This document shows positions 28,001 to 35,843 of a stretch of DNA of 42,945 nt, in pieces. Location of the stretch: the NCBI GenBank assembly GCA_028872015.1, contig JAGWLO010000027.1:1-42945 (forward strand), read 5' to 3'. Each line of letters opens with the position of its first letter. Position 1 is the stretch's first letter. The DNA comes from Burkholderiales bacterium. Its GTDB lineage: Bacteria > Pseudomonadota > Gammaproteobacteria > Burkholderiales > Burkholderiaceae_C. The notes under the pieces are model-generated. The model searched no databases, was not told the origin of the DNA, and saw nothing but the letters and a program-made list of their open reading frames with translations. Both the position numbers and the translations under genes were made by a program.

Positions 28001-28243
28001 CACGTCGGCCGGCGCCGGCAGGCCCACCAGCTCGAGCGCGCCCACGCCCTGGTGCAGGTGGGTGCGCGCGGTGCGCAGCACGGCCGGATCGACGGCGTCG
28101 AGGTCGGAGCCGCGGGCGGCCTCGGCCTCCTTCAGGTAGCGGCGCAGCGCCTTGTGCGCCGCCTCGAGCGAGCGGCGCAGCTCGCCGTGCACCCAGGCCA
28201 GGGCACTGAGGTCGTCGCCGGCCCGGATCTCGGGGCTGTCCAT
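22010..28243 (-). CDS. chpA: ChpA/PilL-type hybrid chemotaxis histidine kinase
   Basis: This very large protein (about 2077 residues) is the central kinase of a Pil-Chp system controlling type IV pili. Three histidine-phosphotransfer-like domains are visible: AFHTLKGSSRMVGL (H765), LAHSLAGSSATVGY (H1124) and TLHTLKGGARLAGA (H1305). Regions nearer the N-terminus resemble further, degenerate Hpt repeats. Then come a CheA dimerisation and ATPase domain (HLLRNCVAHGIEP near 1650, FADDGGGLD near 1695, GRGVGLDVV), a CheW-like domain, and a C-terminal receiver (about 1955-2075; Asp near 2003 in SDIEMPRMDG). Long Ala/Pro/Glu linkers separate them. The ATG at 28243 follows CAGGA; a GTG at 28267 is possible. 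Confidence 0.95.
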   Translation of the reverse strand: MDSPEIRAGDDLSALAWVHGELRRSLEAAHKALRRYLKEAEAARGSDLDAVDPAVLRTARTHLHQGVGALELVGLPAPADVLRASESAVQRMAARPALLDAAAVDTVERASFALLDFLGRRLAGKPVSPLMLFPQYRAVQQLAGADRIHPADLWKPDWQWRALPPDPAARPRPADDAARGEMETLALALMREPGRAALARMSELCASLGAGARDAAAPAPHQATFWQLGAAVFEAQAEGLLASDVHVKRVASRLMAQLRGQVRGGAEVSERLAQDLLFFCAQSQPPTAEVPAPRLAAVRRAWHLDDGLPVDYETARLGRFDPALLALARKRVAAVKDSWSAVAGGELHRLGGLAEQFSLVGDSLQRLFPHGDVLAASLQAAAAQTVGAGAAPAPALAMEVATAVLYLDASLEDGEFDHPALAERVQRLAARIDEVRGGAEPHPLDGWMEELYRRVSDRQTMGSVVQELRASLSEIEKQIDQYFRDPAQRQLLIPVPAQLSAMRGVLSVLGLDQGSAAVLHMRDEVDALVQTEVEPQRAIQTGTFDRLADNLGALSFLIDMLSVQPGLAKSLFRYDPASGALSAVMGQSERVSVFAALDPAADPAAVAPAPSAAAPAAGGATLLEQLQALATAPGLTDAALAERLAPLAQRAVAADQADLARLLGQARAALLGPDEAARHAVRAELAQAVAGLAPPAPPAVPVSAPIPPARTAPPGDTGLEDDAEMREIFIEEAREVVAEAHAALQRLAETPDHAGDLTAVRRAFHTLKGSSRMVGLRDFGDAAWACEQLYNARLAAAPRLDGPLRQLTTEALAYLGDWTEAIASGAPRGHRATDVVRAADALRDGQLAPAIVLPAVPVQAAAAATAAPHPGAGDGAAPGIIGLGFELPPELPPQPAPEPGLEPDFEPALDAAPAPMFEPGPGAEPSLAASGFDASTDFASTDFLIRGFEPTLPPEAPVEAGLAFEFDLGPLDPPPSDLPALDQRVPDLPSQADLELGPLPLPELPAEMPSQAPAEPPSAASPVPEGETHEIDLADLPGLFDAPAAPEAAPAAPPAPDPEFATEPVLGDEEQVKRIGPLRISIPLFNIYLNEADELSRRLGIELAEWAHEHERHPVPESSEALAHSLAGSSATVGYGELSALARALEHALQRSRSQGVGRAGEPALFSAAADEIRRLLHQFAAGFLRQVEPGLMDRLAAHERLPLAPLAEEPAADDQLSPGPAAPLSAPEAALPEADADVAADAAAQAGADDMDAIDAIDVIDTELFPIFEEEAEELLPQLQSRLREWHGRPGDPGAAMACMRTLHTLKGGARLAGAMRLGEMAHRLETEIEALAARGDALAADIDPLLARSDAMGAAFDGLRRRPAPSVPPATPLAAPAAAPAAEAVELDAEAAVAPSASSVAVPVAAVPPAEPAEPAEVAEAAEAAALPTEDEAAPKAALPVIDWRRFAGDGATAAAAAERASPGNAVVRVRAGLLDRMVNQAGEVSIARARIDSNVKQLQGSLGELSDSLERLRRQLRDIELQAETQISSRIEAAKASAQGFDPLEMDRFTRFQELTRFMAESVNDVATLQRSLQRTLQSAEDELAAQARLTRELQDDLLRTRMVEFESLAERLYRTARQAAKDTDRPVRVDIVGGAIEIDRGVLERMVGAFEHLLRNCVAHGIEPAPLRAERGKDATGRITITVAQVGNEVAIEFADDGGGLDFMRIRQRAVERGLLAADASIGEAALSEFIYAPGFSTASAVTELAGRGVGLDVVRAEVQALGGRIETFSEPGRGTRFRLLLPLTTAVTQIVMLRCGSMQVALPAPLVEIVRRVPAAEIAAAYASGRYAYAGESMPFFWLGALLQAGGPAAPGERAQNVIVVRSAAQRVAVHVDEVLGNQEVVVKNVGPQLARLPGLVGVTLLPSGAAALIYNPVALATLYAQAARGGPAGAGAEPAPAAPELPVAPPAALVMVVDDSLTVRRVTQRLLLREGYRVVTAKDGLEALERLAGERPAVLLSDIEMPRMDGFDLVRNVRADPALAGLPVVMITSRIAQKHRDYAAELGVAHYLGKPYAEEELLALVARFAGADIPA

Positions 28244-28271
28244 GGGGAGTGCGTCCTGCAGGGCCACCGCG

Positions 28272-30590
28272 TCAGGCGATCTTGAAGCGCGAGACCGAGG
28301 CCCGCAATTCCTCGGCCGTGCGCGAGAGCTCGCGCACCATCTGCGCCGTCGAGCGCGTGCCCTCCGAGGTCTGCTCGGTGACGGCGAAGATGTGCTGGAT
28401 GTTGGCCGCCACCACGTTGGCCGAATCGGCCTCGCGCGCGGCCTCCTGGGAGATGCGCGCGATCAGCTCGGAGAGCTCGCGCGTGACGCGGTCGATGTCG
28501 CCCAGCGCGGCGCCGGCGGCGTCGGACAGCCGTGCCCCCTCGACCACGCCCTGGGTGCTGCGCTCCATCGCGCCGACGGCGTCCTGGGTGTCGGTCTGGA
28601 TCGTGCGCACGATGGCCGCGATCTGCCGCGTCGCGTCGCCCGAGCGTTCGGCCAGGCGCTGCACTTCCTCGGCCACGACGCTGAACCCGCGGCCGGCCTC
28701 GCCGGCGCTGGCGGCCTGGATGGCGGCATTCAGCGCCAGCACGTTGGTCTGCTCGGTGATGTCGGAGATCAGCTCGGTGATCTCGCCGATCTCCTGCGAG
28801 CTCTCGCCCAGGCGCTTGATGCGCTTGGAGGTCTCCTGGATCTGGTCGCGGATGGAGTTCATGCCGCCGATCGCGTTCTGCACCGCGGTCAGGCCCGACT
28901 CGGCGGCCTGCAGCGACTGGCGCGCCACCTGGGCCGTCTGCTGCGCCTGGGCCGACACCTCGTTGATGCGCCCGGCCATCTGCAGCACCGAGTCGCCGGT
29001 GGCGCGGATCTCGCGCAGCTGCTCGGTCGAGGCGGCGAGCAGCTCGGTGGAGGTCTGCTCCACCTGCTGCGTGGTGTCGGTCACGCGGCCGGCGGTGTCC
29101 TGCACCTGCGTGACCAGGTTGCGCAGCTCTTCCACCGTGTAGTTCACCGAGTCGGCGATGGCGCCGGTGATGTCTTCGGTGACCGTGGCCTGCTGCGTCA
29201 GGTCGCCCTCGGCCACCGTCTGCAGCTCGTTCATGAGCCGGAGGATGGCGGCCTGGTTGGCGTCGTTCACGCGCTTGGCCTCCTGCTCCTGGCGCTCGGC
29301 CTCCAGGCGCTGCGCCTGGGCCATCTTCGAGCGGCTGGTCTGGTCGAGCACGAACACGCGCAGCAGCCCGAACGCGGCCGCGCCGAGCAGCAGCAGCGAC
29401 AGAGCGCCCGCGACCAGGCGCGGGATGCCCAGGCCGCCCTCGCCGGTGAGCGACTGCTGCAGCGTGTCCAGGCCCCGGCGCAGCGGCTCGGAGTCGGCCA
29501 CGATGGCGGTCTGGGCCTCGCGCGCGGCCACCAGGCCCTGCAGGTTGCCCAGGATGGCACTGGCCTGCTGGCGCGTCTGCTCGTACTGCTTGAGCAGGTC
29601 CTGCAGCTTGGCGCGCACCTCGGGGTCCTTGGTGCCGGGCAGGCGCAGGTCGGCATTGCCGTCCATCACGCCCTTGGCGATCTCGCGGAACGAGTTCAGG
29701 TCCTTGCCCAGCAGGAACACGGCCTCGGCGCTCACGCCCTCGGTGGTCAGGAACTCGTTGGCGCTCTTGCCGATGCGCTGCGTCAGCATCACCAGCTCGC
29801 CCACCGCCGACAGCTCGGCGGCCGAGGCGCCGCGTTGCAGCTTCAGCGACGAGACGGTCTCGGCGGTGTCCAGCAGATCGGCGCTCTGGCGGTTGATCGC
29901 GCGCAGCGCCTGGCCCACCTGCGTCAGCGTCTTCTCCTGCGACAGCACCACGCCGGCGTTCTTCTCGGCGCGGTCCACCAGCGGCAGCAGCGTATCCACC
30001 TGGCCCTGCAGCGCGCCCGGCGCCGCGGCCACTGCGCCGCTGCCGTTCTTCAGGCTGCGCACGTCGCGCGCCAGCACGCCGATGCTGTCCTTGACCTCGG
30101 CGAAGGCCGCGGCGTTGCCCACCAGGGCCTGCGACACCGACTTGGCCAGGCGCTGCGACTGCGTGCTGGCCTGGCCGGCCGCGGCCACCTGCGCCGCACT
30201 GCGGGCGCTGGCCAGGACGGCCAGCACGGTGACGGCCAGGAAGCCGGCCAGGCCGATCGCGAACAGCCACACCAGCGCGCGCTGCTGGCGCGCCAGGGGC
30301 CAGCCGCCGATCACCGGCAGGCCGCTGCCGAAGACGGTGTCGGGCCCGGCATCGCGCTCGGGCAGGCGGGTCTCGCCGTATTCGGCTGCCATCTCCGACG
30401 GCGCGGCCTCGGAGATGATGGACGAGTCGGCGTCGCGCGCCGCCTCGGGCGCGAAGCGCGAGCGACCGACGCCCAGCCGAACCGTGGCTTCCATCGGGTT
30501 CGCGGGCGGCGCGGCTTCGTCGAAGGTGGCCGCGGCGGGGGCGCCGCCGGCTGGCCGGGTGGCGCCTTTGATCCGGTCAAGCAGGCTCAT
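28272..30590 (-). CDS. pilJ: PilJ methyl-accepting chemotaxis protein
   Basis: PilJ is the membrane receptor of the Pil-Chp system. The 772-residue protein has an unusually long cytoplasmic N-terminus of about 100 polar residues before helix one (about 105-127), a periplasmic PilJ-type sensory region, a second helix near residue 400 ([15 protein letters not shown]), and a long cytoplasmic signalling domain. The hairpin tip [20 protein letters not shown] is nearly canonical, followed by [23 protein letters not shown]. There is no C-terminal CheR-binding pentapeptide. It lies between pilI and chpA. Confidence 0.95.
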   Translation of the reverse strand: MSLLDRIKGATRPAGGAPAAATFDEAAPPANPMEATVRLGVGRSRFAPEAARDADSSIISEAAPSEMAAEYGETRLPERDAGPDTVFGSGLPVIGGWPLARQQRALVWLFAIGLAGFLAVTVLAVLASARSAAQVAAAGQASTQSQRLAKSVSQALVGNAAAFAEVKDSIGVLARDVRSLKNGSGAVAAAPGALQGQVDTLLPLVDRAEKNAGVVLSQEKTLTQVGQALRAINRQSADLLDTAETVSSLKLQRGASAAELSAVGELVMLTQRIGKSANEFLTTEGVSAEAVFLLGKDLNSFREIAKGVMDGNADLRLPGTKDPEVRAKLQDLLKQYEQTRQQASAILGNLQGLVAAREAQTAIVADSEPLRRGLDTLQQSLTGEGGLGIPRLVAGALSLLLLGAAAFGLLRVFVLDQTSRSKMAQAQRLEAERQEQEAKRVNDANQAAILRLMNELQTVAEGDLTQQATVTEDITGAIADSVNYTVEELRNLVTQVQDTAGRVTDTTQQVEQTSTELLAASTEQLREIRATGDSVLQMAGRINEVSAQAQQTAQVARQSLQAAESGLTAVQNAIGGMNSIRDQIQETSKRIKRLGESSQEIGEITELISDITEQTNVLALNAAIQAASAGEAGRGFSVVAEEVQRLAERSGDATRQIAAIVRTIQTDTQDAVGAMERSTQGVVEGARLSDAAGAALGDIDRVTRELSELIARISQEAAREADSANVVAANIQHIFAVTEQTSEGTRSTAQMVRELSRTAEELRASVSRFKIA

Positions 30591-30650
30591 GTCGTCCTCT
30601 GGGTTGGCGGCCTGGTCAGGGCAGGCGCGGTGCGGATACGCGCGGCGCCG

Positions 30651-31211
30651 TCATGCCGCAATGGCCAGGAAATGTTCGTTGCGCGCGAGCGCGGCCAGGT
30701 CGATCTCCTGCCACGCCCGGCCGGACTCGTCGCGCCAGCGCGCGCCGGCGAAAGCCGGCCGCATCGCCCCCGCAGGGCCCGCGGCGGCATCGGTGTCGGC
30801 CTCGGTGTCGGGCAGCGCGGCCAGCTGACCCTGGCTGCGCAGGCCGGCCAGGCGGTCGACCAGCACCGCGCAGTGCGCGCCCTGCGCGGGGTTGAATGCC
30901 AGCAGCTGCGCGCCTTCGCGCACCGCATCGGCGGCCAGCGGCGCGCGCAGCCCGAGGAAGGCGGCCAGGTCGACCACGCCGTGCAGGCCGCCGCGCAGGT
31001 TGGCCACGCCCAGGAACCAGGCCCGCGTGTGCGGCACCGGCAGCAGCGGGCTGTAGGGAAAGATCTCGCCGGCGCTGGGCAGCGGCAGCAGCAGGCCCAG
31101 GCCGGCGCATTCGACCGCCAGCCACGACTGCACCCGGGTCTCGGTGCGCGCCTGCTGCAGCCGCCGGGCGAGCCGGCCTTGCAGTTCACGCAGCGCTTCT
31201 CGGTTGGACAT
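30651..31211 (-). CDS. pilI: PilI CheW-like coupling protein
   Basis: PilI couples PilJ to the kinase ChpA. The 186-residue protein contains a CheW-like fold, with FLGVANLRGGLHGVVDLAAFLG as the typical core and LVDRLAGLRSQ later. A low-complexity insertion rich in Asp and Ala sits around residues 135-145. It follows pilH by 15 bp and precedes pilJ by 60 bp. Confidence 0.93.
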   Translation of the reverse strand: MSNREALRELQGRLARRLQQARTETRVQSWLAVECAGLGLLLPLPSAGEIFPYSPLLPVPHTRAWFLGVANLRGGLHGVVDLAAFLGLRAPLAADAVREGAQLLAFNPAQGAHCAVLVDRLAGLRSQGQLAALPDTEADTDAAAGPAGAMRPAFAGARWRDESGRAWQEIDLAALARNEHFLAIAA

Positions 31212-31226
31212 GCGCGGCGGGCTGGA

Positions 31227-31592
31227 TCAGTCGAACGACTTGATCTTGGCGATCAGCTCGTCGCCGTTGACGGGCTTGACGATGTAGTCGCGCGCGCCCT
31301 GGCGCATGCCCCAGACCTTGTCGGTCTCCTGGCTCTTGCTCGTGCACATGATCACCGGCACGTCGGCGAAGCGGGGATCGCGCGTGATGCTGCGCGTGAG
31401 CTGGAACCCGTTCTGGCCCGGCATCACCACGTCCATCAGGATCAGGTCGGGCTTGTCTTCGGCCAGCCGGCGCATCGCCTCTTCGCCATTCTCGGCCGTG
31501 CGCACCGCATAGCCCCGCTTGCCCAGCAGATCGGACAGGTGGTGCAGCTCGGTCTTCGAGTCGTCGACGACGAGGATCTTCTGGATCGGCAT
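31227..31592 (-). CDS. pilH: PilH single-domain response regulator
   Basis: PilH is a CheY-like receiver of the Pil-Chp pathway. The 121-residue protein has the acidic pair in LVVDDSKTE, phosphorylation site D54 (ILMDVVMPGQNG), T84 in MCTSKSQETD, and K106 in YIVKP. I use the ATG at 31592; the TTG one codon upstream is less likely. The gene is 23 bp after pilG. No output domain follows the receiver. Confidence 0.95.
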   Translation of the reverse strand: MPIQKILVVDDSKTELHHLSDLLGKRGYAVRTAENGEEAMRRLAEDKPDLILMDVVMPGQNGFQLTRSITRDPRFADVPVIMCTSKSQETDKVWGMRQGARDYIVKPVNGDELIAKIKSFD

Positions 31593-31615
31593 CAAGGCAT
31601 CCTTGCGTGACCGGG

Positions 31616-32047
31616 TCAGGGCGCGTCGCGGCGGTGCGATTCGACCGCCCGCAGCAACTGCTCTTTGGTGAAGGGCTTGGTGAGGTAGTCCTGCGAGCCC
31701 ACCATGCGACCGCGCGCCTTGTCGAACAGCCCGTCCTTGGACGACAGCATGATCACCGGCACATGCGCGAAACGCGGGTTGCGCTTGATGATGGCGCAGG
31801 TCTGGTAGCCGTCGAGCCGCGGCATCAGGATGTCGCAGAAGATCAGCTCGGGGGCGTGGTCGACGACCTTGGCCAAGGCATCGAAGCCGTCCTCGGCGAG
31901 CACCACCTCGTGCCCGCCTTGGCGCAGGAAGATTTCCGCACTGCGGCGGATGGTGTTGCTGTCGTCGATCACCAGCACCCGGGCGCCGGTGGCTTCGGGC
32001 TCCGGATCGGCAACGCCGCCGGCGGCGTCGGGCTCGCGTAGTTCCAA
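31616..32047 (-). CDS. pilG: PilG single-domain response regulator
   Basis: PilG is the CheY-like regulator that promotes pilus extension in Pseudomonas. The 143-residue protein has a short acidic N-terminal extension (about 22 residues), then LVIDDSNTIRRSAEIF, D72 in CDILMPRLDG, S102 and K124. The only suitable start is TTG at 32047, supported by GGGGAG about 8 nt upstream. It lies 55 bp downstream of the rubredoxin gene and opens the pilGHIJ-chpA series. Confidence 0.93.
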   Translation of the reverse strand: MELREPDAAGGVADPEPEATGARVLVIDDSNTIRRSAEIFLRQGGHEVVLAEDGFDALAKVVDHAPELIFCDILMPRLDGYQTCAIIKRNPRFAHVPVIMLSSKDGLFDKARGRMVGSQDYLTKPFTKEQLLRAVESHRRDAP

Positions 32048-32102
32048 GCGCTGTTCTCCCCAGGGATCCCGTGGTGCGGCCGGGTCGCCGCCCGGCCGCG
32101 GA

Positions 32103-32276
32103 TCAGATCTGCACCATCTCGAAGTCTTCTTTGCGCGCGCCGCACTCCGGGCAGGTCCAGTTCATCGAGACGTCGGCCCACGCGGTGCCCGGCGCGATGC
32201 CGTGCTCGGGGTCGCCATCGGCTTCGCTGTAAATCCAGCCACAGATCAGGCACATCCAGCTACGCGGCTCGCTCAC
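32103..32276 (-). CDS. rubA: Rubredoxin
   Basis: Rubredoxins are small iron electron carriers. A 57-residue frame with a GTG start carries the two iron-binding motifs CLICG (C9, C12) and CPECG (C42, C45), with the conserved GIAPGTAWADV and DFEMVQI segments. The length is exactly right for the family. It sits upstream of pilG and diverges from thiD, an arrangement common in Burkholderiales. Its redox partners are not in the window. Confidence 0.96.
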   Translation of the reverse strand: MSEPRSWMCLICGWIYSEADGDPEHGIAPGTAWADVSMNWTCPECGARKEDFEMVQI

Positions 32277-32295
32277 GGTCAGACGGTCACCTCAC

Positions 32296-32315
32296 TACAA
32301 TGGAGCAGGATTGTA
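32296..32315. promoter_or_regulatory. Possible divergent promoter region (rubredoxin / thiD)
   Basis: Two TACAAT hexamers face opposite ways here: plus strand at 32296-32301 and minus strand at 32315-32310. The minus copy would start a transcript about 27 nt before the rubredoxin GTG. The plus copy would give thiD a leader of about 140 nt. No strong -35 sequences accompany them. Confidence 0.35.
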
Positions 32316-32325
32316 GCCACCGCCC

Positions 32326-32342
32326 CCTCGTGAAAAGCGAGG
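32326..32342 (+). other. Small hairpin in the thiD leader
   Basis: CCTCG and CGAGG flank a 7-nt loop TGAAAAG, forming a 5-bp stem about 105 nt before the thiD ATG. It is not followed by a T-tract and has no riboswitch context. Its role, if any, is unknown. Confidence 0.25.
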
Positions 32343-32448
32343 AATTGTGAGGACCTACAGCCCGTTTCTAAGATTCCGCTGGAAGTCCGCACGAAGCCCA
32401 AATTGCGCACGCTGCGACCGCCGGAACCGTAGCGCCCGAGGCCCGCCC

Positions 32449-33399
32449 ATGACCCCCGATACCACCCCGGCCCCGGCCACCGACGACCCCACGGCAGAGA
32501 CGCCCCCCGCCAGCGTGATGTGCTTCAACGCCAGCGACCCCAGCGGCGCCGGCGGGCTGGCCGGCGACATCGCCACCATCGCCGCGATGGGCGCGCACGC
32601 GCTGCCCATCGTCACCAGCATCGTGATGCGCGACACGGCCGACGTGTTCGACCAGCACGCGGTCGATCCCGATGCCGTGGCCGAGCAGGCGCGCACCATC
32701 CTCGAAGACGTGACGCTTTCGGGCTGGAAGGTCGGCTTCCTGGGCAGCGCCGACAACGTCAGCGCCGTGGCCGAGGTGCTGTCCGACTACACCGACATCC
32801 CGCTCGTGGCCTACCTGCCCAACCTGGGCTGGCTCGAAGAGGACCAGCTGCAGCCCTACCTCGAGGCCTTCCGCGAGCTCATCCTGCCGGCCACCGAGGT
32901 GCTGGTGGGCAGCCACAAGACGCTGCAGGATTTCCTGCTGCCCGACTGGGACAGCGAGCGCCCGCCCTCGGCGCGCGAGCTCGCGGTGGCCGCCGGCGAG
33001 CACGGCACGCGCTACGTGCTGGTCACGGGCGTGATGCTCGCGGGCAAGGGCCCCGAGCAGTTCATCGACAACGTGCTGGCCTCGCCGCAGGGCGCGATCA
33101 CGGGCGAGAAGTTCGAGCGCTTCGACACCGGCTTCATCGGCGCCGGCGACACGCTGGCGGCGGCGCTGGCCGCCCTGCTGGCCGCCGGCAGCGAGCTGCA
33201 GGCCGCCGTCGGCGAGGCGCTGTCGTTCCTGGACCAGGCGCTGGACGCCGGCTTCCGCCCGGGCATGGGCAACGTCGTGCCCGACCGCTTCTTCTGGGCC
33301 CTGCCGCCGCCCGAGGAAGGCGAAGCAGGCGAAGGCCCCCTGCCCGAGCCCGAGCCCGAAGACCCCAAAGGCAAGAGCGCGCCACGGCGCGTGCACTGA
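32449..33399 (+). CDS. thiD: Hydroxymethylpyrimidine/phosphomethylpyrimidine kinase (ThiD-like)
   Basis: ThiD phosphorylates the pyrimidine half of thiamine. The 316-residue protein has the ribokinase-like fold with SDPSGAGGLAGDIATI near the N-terminus and the catalytic GFIGAGDTLAAAL near the C-terminus. Compared with E. coli ThiD it has a longer low-complexity N-terminus and an acidic, proline-rich C-terminal tail. The ATG at 32449 was chosen because the upstream extension has no family similarity. No TPP riboswitch precedes it and no other thiamine gene is nearby. hemL follows after 12 bp, so they may be co-transcribed. Confidence 0.9.
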   Translation: MTPDTTPAPATDDPTAETPPASVMCFNASDPSGAGGLAGDIATIAAMGAHALPIVTSIVMRDTADVFDQHAVDPDAVAEQARTILEDVTLSGWKVGFLGSADNVSAVAEVLSDYTDIPLVAYLPNLGWLEEDQLQPYLEAFRELILPATEVLVGSHKTLQDFLLPDWDSERPPSARELAVAAGEHGTRYVLVTGVMLAGKGPEQFIDNVLASPQGAITGEKFERFDTGFIGAGDTLAAALAALLAAGSELQAAVGEALSFLDQALDAGFRPGMGNVVPDRFFWALPPPEEGEAGEGPLPEPEPEDPKGKSAPRRVH

Positions 33400-33411
33400 T
33401 CCCGCCGCACC

Positions 33412-34698
33412 ATGAAGTCCAACGAGCAGCTGTTCGCCCGCGCCCAGCAAGTCATCCCCGGGGGCGTCAACTCGCCGGTGCGCGCCTTCCGCGCCGTCGG
33501 CGGAACGCCGCGCTTCATCGAGCGTGCGCAGGGCGCCTACCTCTGGGACGCCGAGGGCCGCCGCTACATCGACTACATCGGCTCCTGGGGCCCGATGATC
33601 CTGGGCCACGGCCACCCGGCGGTGCTCGACGCGGTGCTCAAGGCGGCCGCCGACGGCTTCAGCTACGGCGCGCCCACCGAGCGCGAGATCGAGCTCGCCG
33701 AGGCCATCATCGGCCTGGTGCCCAGCGTCGAGCAGGTGCGGCTGGTGAGCAGCGGCACCGAGGCCGCCATGAGCGCCCTGCGGCTGGCGCGCGGCGCCAC
33801 CGGGCGCCACAAGATCGTCAAGTTCGAGGGCTGCTACCACGGCCACGCCGACGCGCTGCTGGTCAAGGCCGGCTCGGGCCTGGCGACCTTCGGTCATCCC
33901 ACCAGCGCCGGCGTGCCGGCCGACGTGGTCAGGCACACGCTGGTGCTCGAGTACAACAACCTCGCCCAGCTCGACGAGGCCTTCGCGGCCCAGGGCAGCG
34001 AGATCGCCTGCGTGATGATCGAGCCCATCGCCGGCAACATGAACTTCGTGCGCGCCTCGGTGCCGTTCATGGCCCGGCTGCGCGAGCTCTGCACGAAGCA
34101 TGGTGCGCTGCTGGTGTTCGACGAGGTGATGACGGGCTTTCGGGTCGCACTCGGCGGCGCGCAGAGCGTCTACGCCAGGCTGATCCCGGGCTTCCGGCCC
34201 GACATGAGCGTGTTCGGCAAGGTCATCGGCGGCGGCATGCCGCTGGCGGCGTTCGGTGGCAGCAAGGACGTGATGAGCCAGCTCGCGCCGCTGGGCCCGG
34301 TCTACCAGGCCGGCACGCTGAGCGGCAACCCGGTGGCCACGGCCTGCGGTCTGGCGACGCTGAAGGAGATCGCCCGGCCGGGCTTCTTCGATGCCCTGTC
34401 GGCGAAGACACGTTCGCTGGTCACGGGGCTGGAGCAGGCGGGGCGCGAGGCCGGCGTGGCGCTGGTCGGCGACTCCGAGGGCGGCATGTTCGGCTTCTTC
34501 TTCGCCAGCGCGCTGCCGCAGAACTACGGGGTCGTGATGGCCACCGACCAGGCGCGCTTCAACCGCTTCTTCCACGCCATGCTCGGGCGCGGCATCTACC
34601 TCGCGCCGGCGCTGTACGAAGCCGGCTTCGTCAGCGCCGCGCACAGCGCCCAGGACATCGCGGCCACGGCGGCTGCCGCCGTCGAAGCCCTCGCCTGA
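33412..34698 (+). CDS. hemL: Glutamate-1-semialdehyde 2,1-aminomutase
   Basis: HemL converts glutamate 1-semialdehyde to 5-aminolevulinate, the tetrapyrrole precursor. The 428-residue protein has [19 protein letters not shown] at the start, [42 protein letters not shown], and the PLP lysine K270 in [16 protein letters not shown]. All typical blocks are present and length is standard. It shares the C5 pathway expected in betaproteobacteria and follows thiD closely. Confidence 0.97.
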   Translation: MKSNEQLFARAQQVIPGGVNSPVRAFRAVGGTPRFIERAQGAYLWDAEGRRYIDYIGSWGPMILGHGHPAVLDAVLKAAADGFSYGAPTEREIELAEAIIGLVPSVEQVRLVSSGTEAAMSALRLARGATGRHKIVKFEGCYHGHADALLVKAGSGLATFGHPTSAGVPADVVRHTLVLEYNNLAQLDEAFAAQGSEIACVMIEPIAGNMNFVRASVPFMARLRELCTKHGALLVFDEVMTGFRVALGGAQSVYARLIPGFRPDMSVFGKVIGGGMPLAAFGGSKDVMSQLAPLGPVYQAGTLSGNPVATACGLATLKEIARPGFFDALSAKTRSLVTGLEQAGREAGVALVGDSEGGMFGFFFASALPQNYGVVMATDQARFNRFFHAMLGRGIYLAPALYEAGFVSAAHSAQDIAATAAAAVEALA

Positions 34699-34709
34699 GC
34701 CTCAGCCGC

Positions 34710-34736
34710 GTGCGGTCCGGGCCGTCGCGCCCGCAC
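34710..34736. terminator. Candidate GC-rich hairpin between hemL and the lipoprotein gene
   Basis: GTGCGG and CCGCAC pair across a 15-nt loop in the 52-bp gap between convergent genes. It lacks a T-tract, so it is at best a weak terminator. Confidence 0.25.
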
Positions 34737-34750
34737 CGCGCGGACGCACC

Positions 34751-35701
34751 CTAGTCGTGCTGGCAGGTCCAGGTGCCGGACCCCAGGGCCGGGTCGTTCC
34801 AGGTGCCGCTGGCGCTGGTGTGGGCGGCGGTCCCGTCGCTCAGGAACGTGCCCTGGAAAGTCGCACCGGTGGACGTCGTGCCCGCGCTCATCGTCGCGGC
34901 CCCGTTGGCGCTGACCGTCCCGGCCACCGTGAAGGTGCTGCCGCCTCCGGTGGGCGTGCCGGCGCCGGTGATCACACCGGTGGCGATCGAGATCACGACA
35001 CCACCGAGCGCGGTGTTGACGCCGCCGACCAGCGCGCTGTAGGTGCAGTGGTAGGGGCCGCTGAACAGACCGACGAGCGACAGGTCCAGGTGGTTGGCCG
35101 CCGTCGTCGCGTCGACCAGCAGTCGCCCGGGAAACGCCGCGCTCACGATCATCTGGGCCGCGGCGGCGAACCCGCCGCTGCCGAAGGCCGAACCCAGGCT
35201 CATGCCGCCGAGCGTGGTGCGCACCGCGGCCGAGATCGTGATGCCATTGCCCGGGTCGCCATCGTCGTCGAGGCTGAGCAGCAGCCGCGCGATGTCGGTC
35301 ACGGCGGCGTTGGCCACGCCCGGGCTGGCGCCAGGCACCAGGTCGACGGGCGTCATCAGCGGCGCACCGACCGCGCTCCCCAGGTCGATGCCCCCGATCG
35401 AGAAGCTGCAGCTCTGGCCGCTGATGTACTGGAACTGCGCCAGGTTGTCGGTGACGCCGGTCACGCCCCCGCAGTTGTAGTTCAGGCCCACGACATCGCT
35501 GTCCACGAACCTGCCGGTCGCGTTGGGCGTCGGCGCGGGAGCTGGCCCAGGCGCAGGCGACGGCGCTGGGGCGGGCGATGCCGAAGGCCCCGGTGCGGGT
35601 GCCGGCGACGGGCTCGCGTCAGGCCTGCTGTCGCCGGGCCCGCAGGCGGCCACGAGGCTGGTCAGTGCGAGCAGGACGGCGAGCTTGCTGCGATCGGTCA
35701 T
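34751..35701 (-). CDS. Secreted lipoprotein with Ala-Pro linker, function unknown
   Basis: The 316-residue protein begins with a lipoprotein signal ending in LVAAC, so Cys20 should be lipidated. An Ala/Pro/Ser-rich tether of about 40 residues follows. The next part (RFVDSDVVGLNYNCGG, then QFQYISGQSCSFSIGGIDLG) matches a beta-rich repeat seen in bacterial surface lipoproteins and adhesin-like proteins. The rest is rich in Gly, Ser and Thr, and the C-terminal GTFLSDGTAAHTSASGTW resembles a beta-sheet segment. Six or so cysteines may form disulfides. It lies 142 bp from a divergent response-regulator gene; a link to that system is only a guess. Confidence 0.88.
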   Translation of the reverse strand: MTDRSKLAVLLALTSLVAACGPGDSRPDASPSPAPAPGPSASPAPAPSPAPGPAPAPTPNATGRFVDSDVVGLNYNCGGVTGVTDNLAQFQYISGQSCSFSIGGIDLGSAVGAPLMTPVDLVPGASPGVANAAVTDIARLLLSLDDDGDPGNGITISAAVRTTLGGMSLGSAFGSGGFAAAAQMIVSAAFPGRLLVDATTAANHLDLSLVGLFSGPYHCTYSALVGGVNTALGGVVISIATGVITGAGTPTGGGSTFTVAGTVSANGAATMSAGTTSTGATFQGTFLSDGTAAHTSASGTWNDPALGSGTWTCQHD

Positions 35702-35843
35702 GATGCTTCCTCCTGGTGGGGCCGGGCGCCGCCGCGGTCGCAGGGGCTCGCTTCGACGGCCGCCGCCAGTGTCCGAACCCCCGCATTTCGGCGCCATCGG
35801 CCGGATGGCGGAGACCGGCCGGGCTGGGCAGAATCGTTCGCCG

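Noticed and set aside
28152..31610. A long plus-strand frame opposite pilJ, pilI and pilH
   Set aside because: It is another mirror frame; the minus-strand proteins are complete and conserved.
32302..32448. TPP riboswitch before thiD
   Set aside because: The conserved CUGAGA and GAACCUGAUC-like segments are absent.
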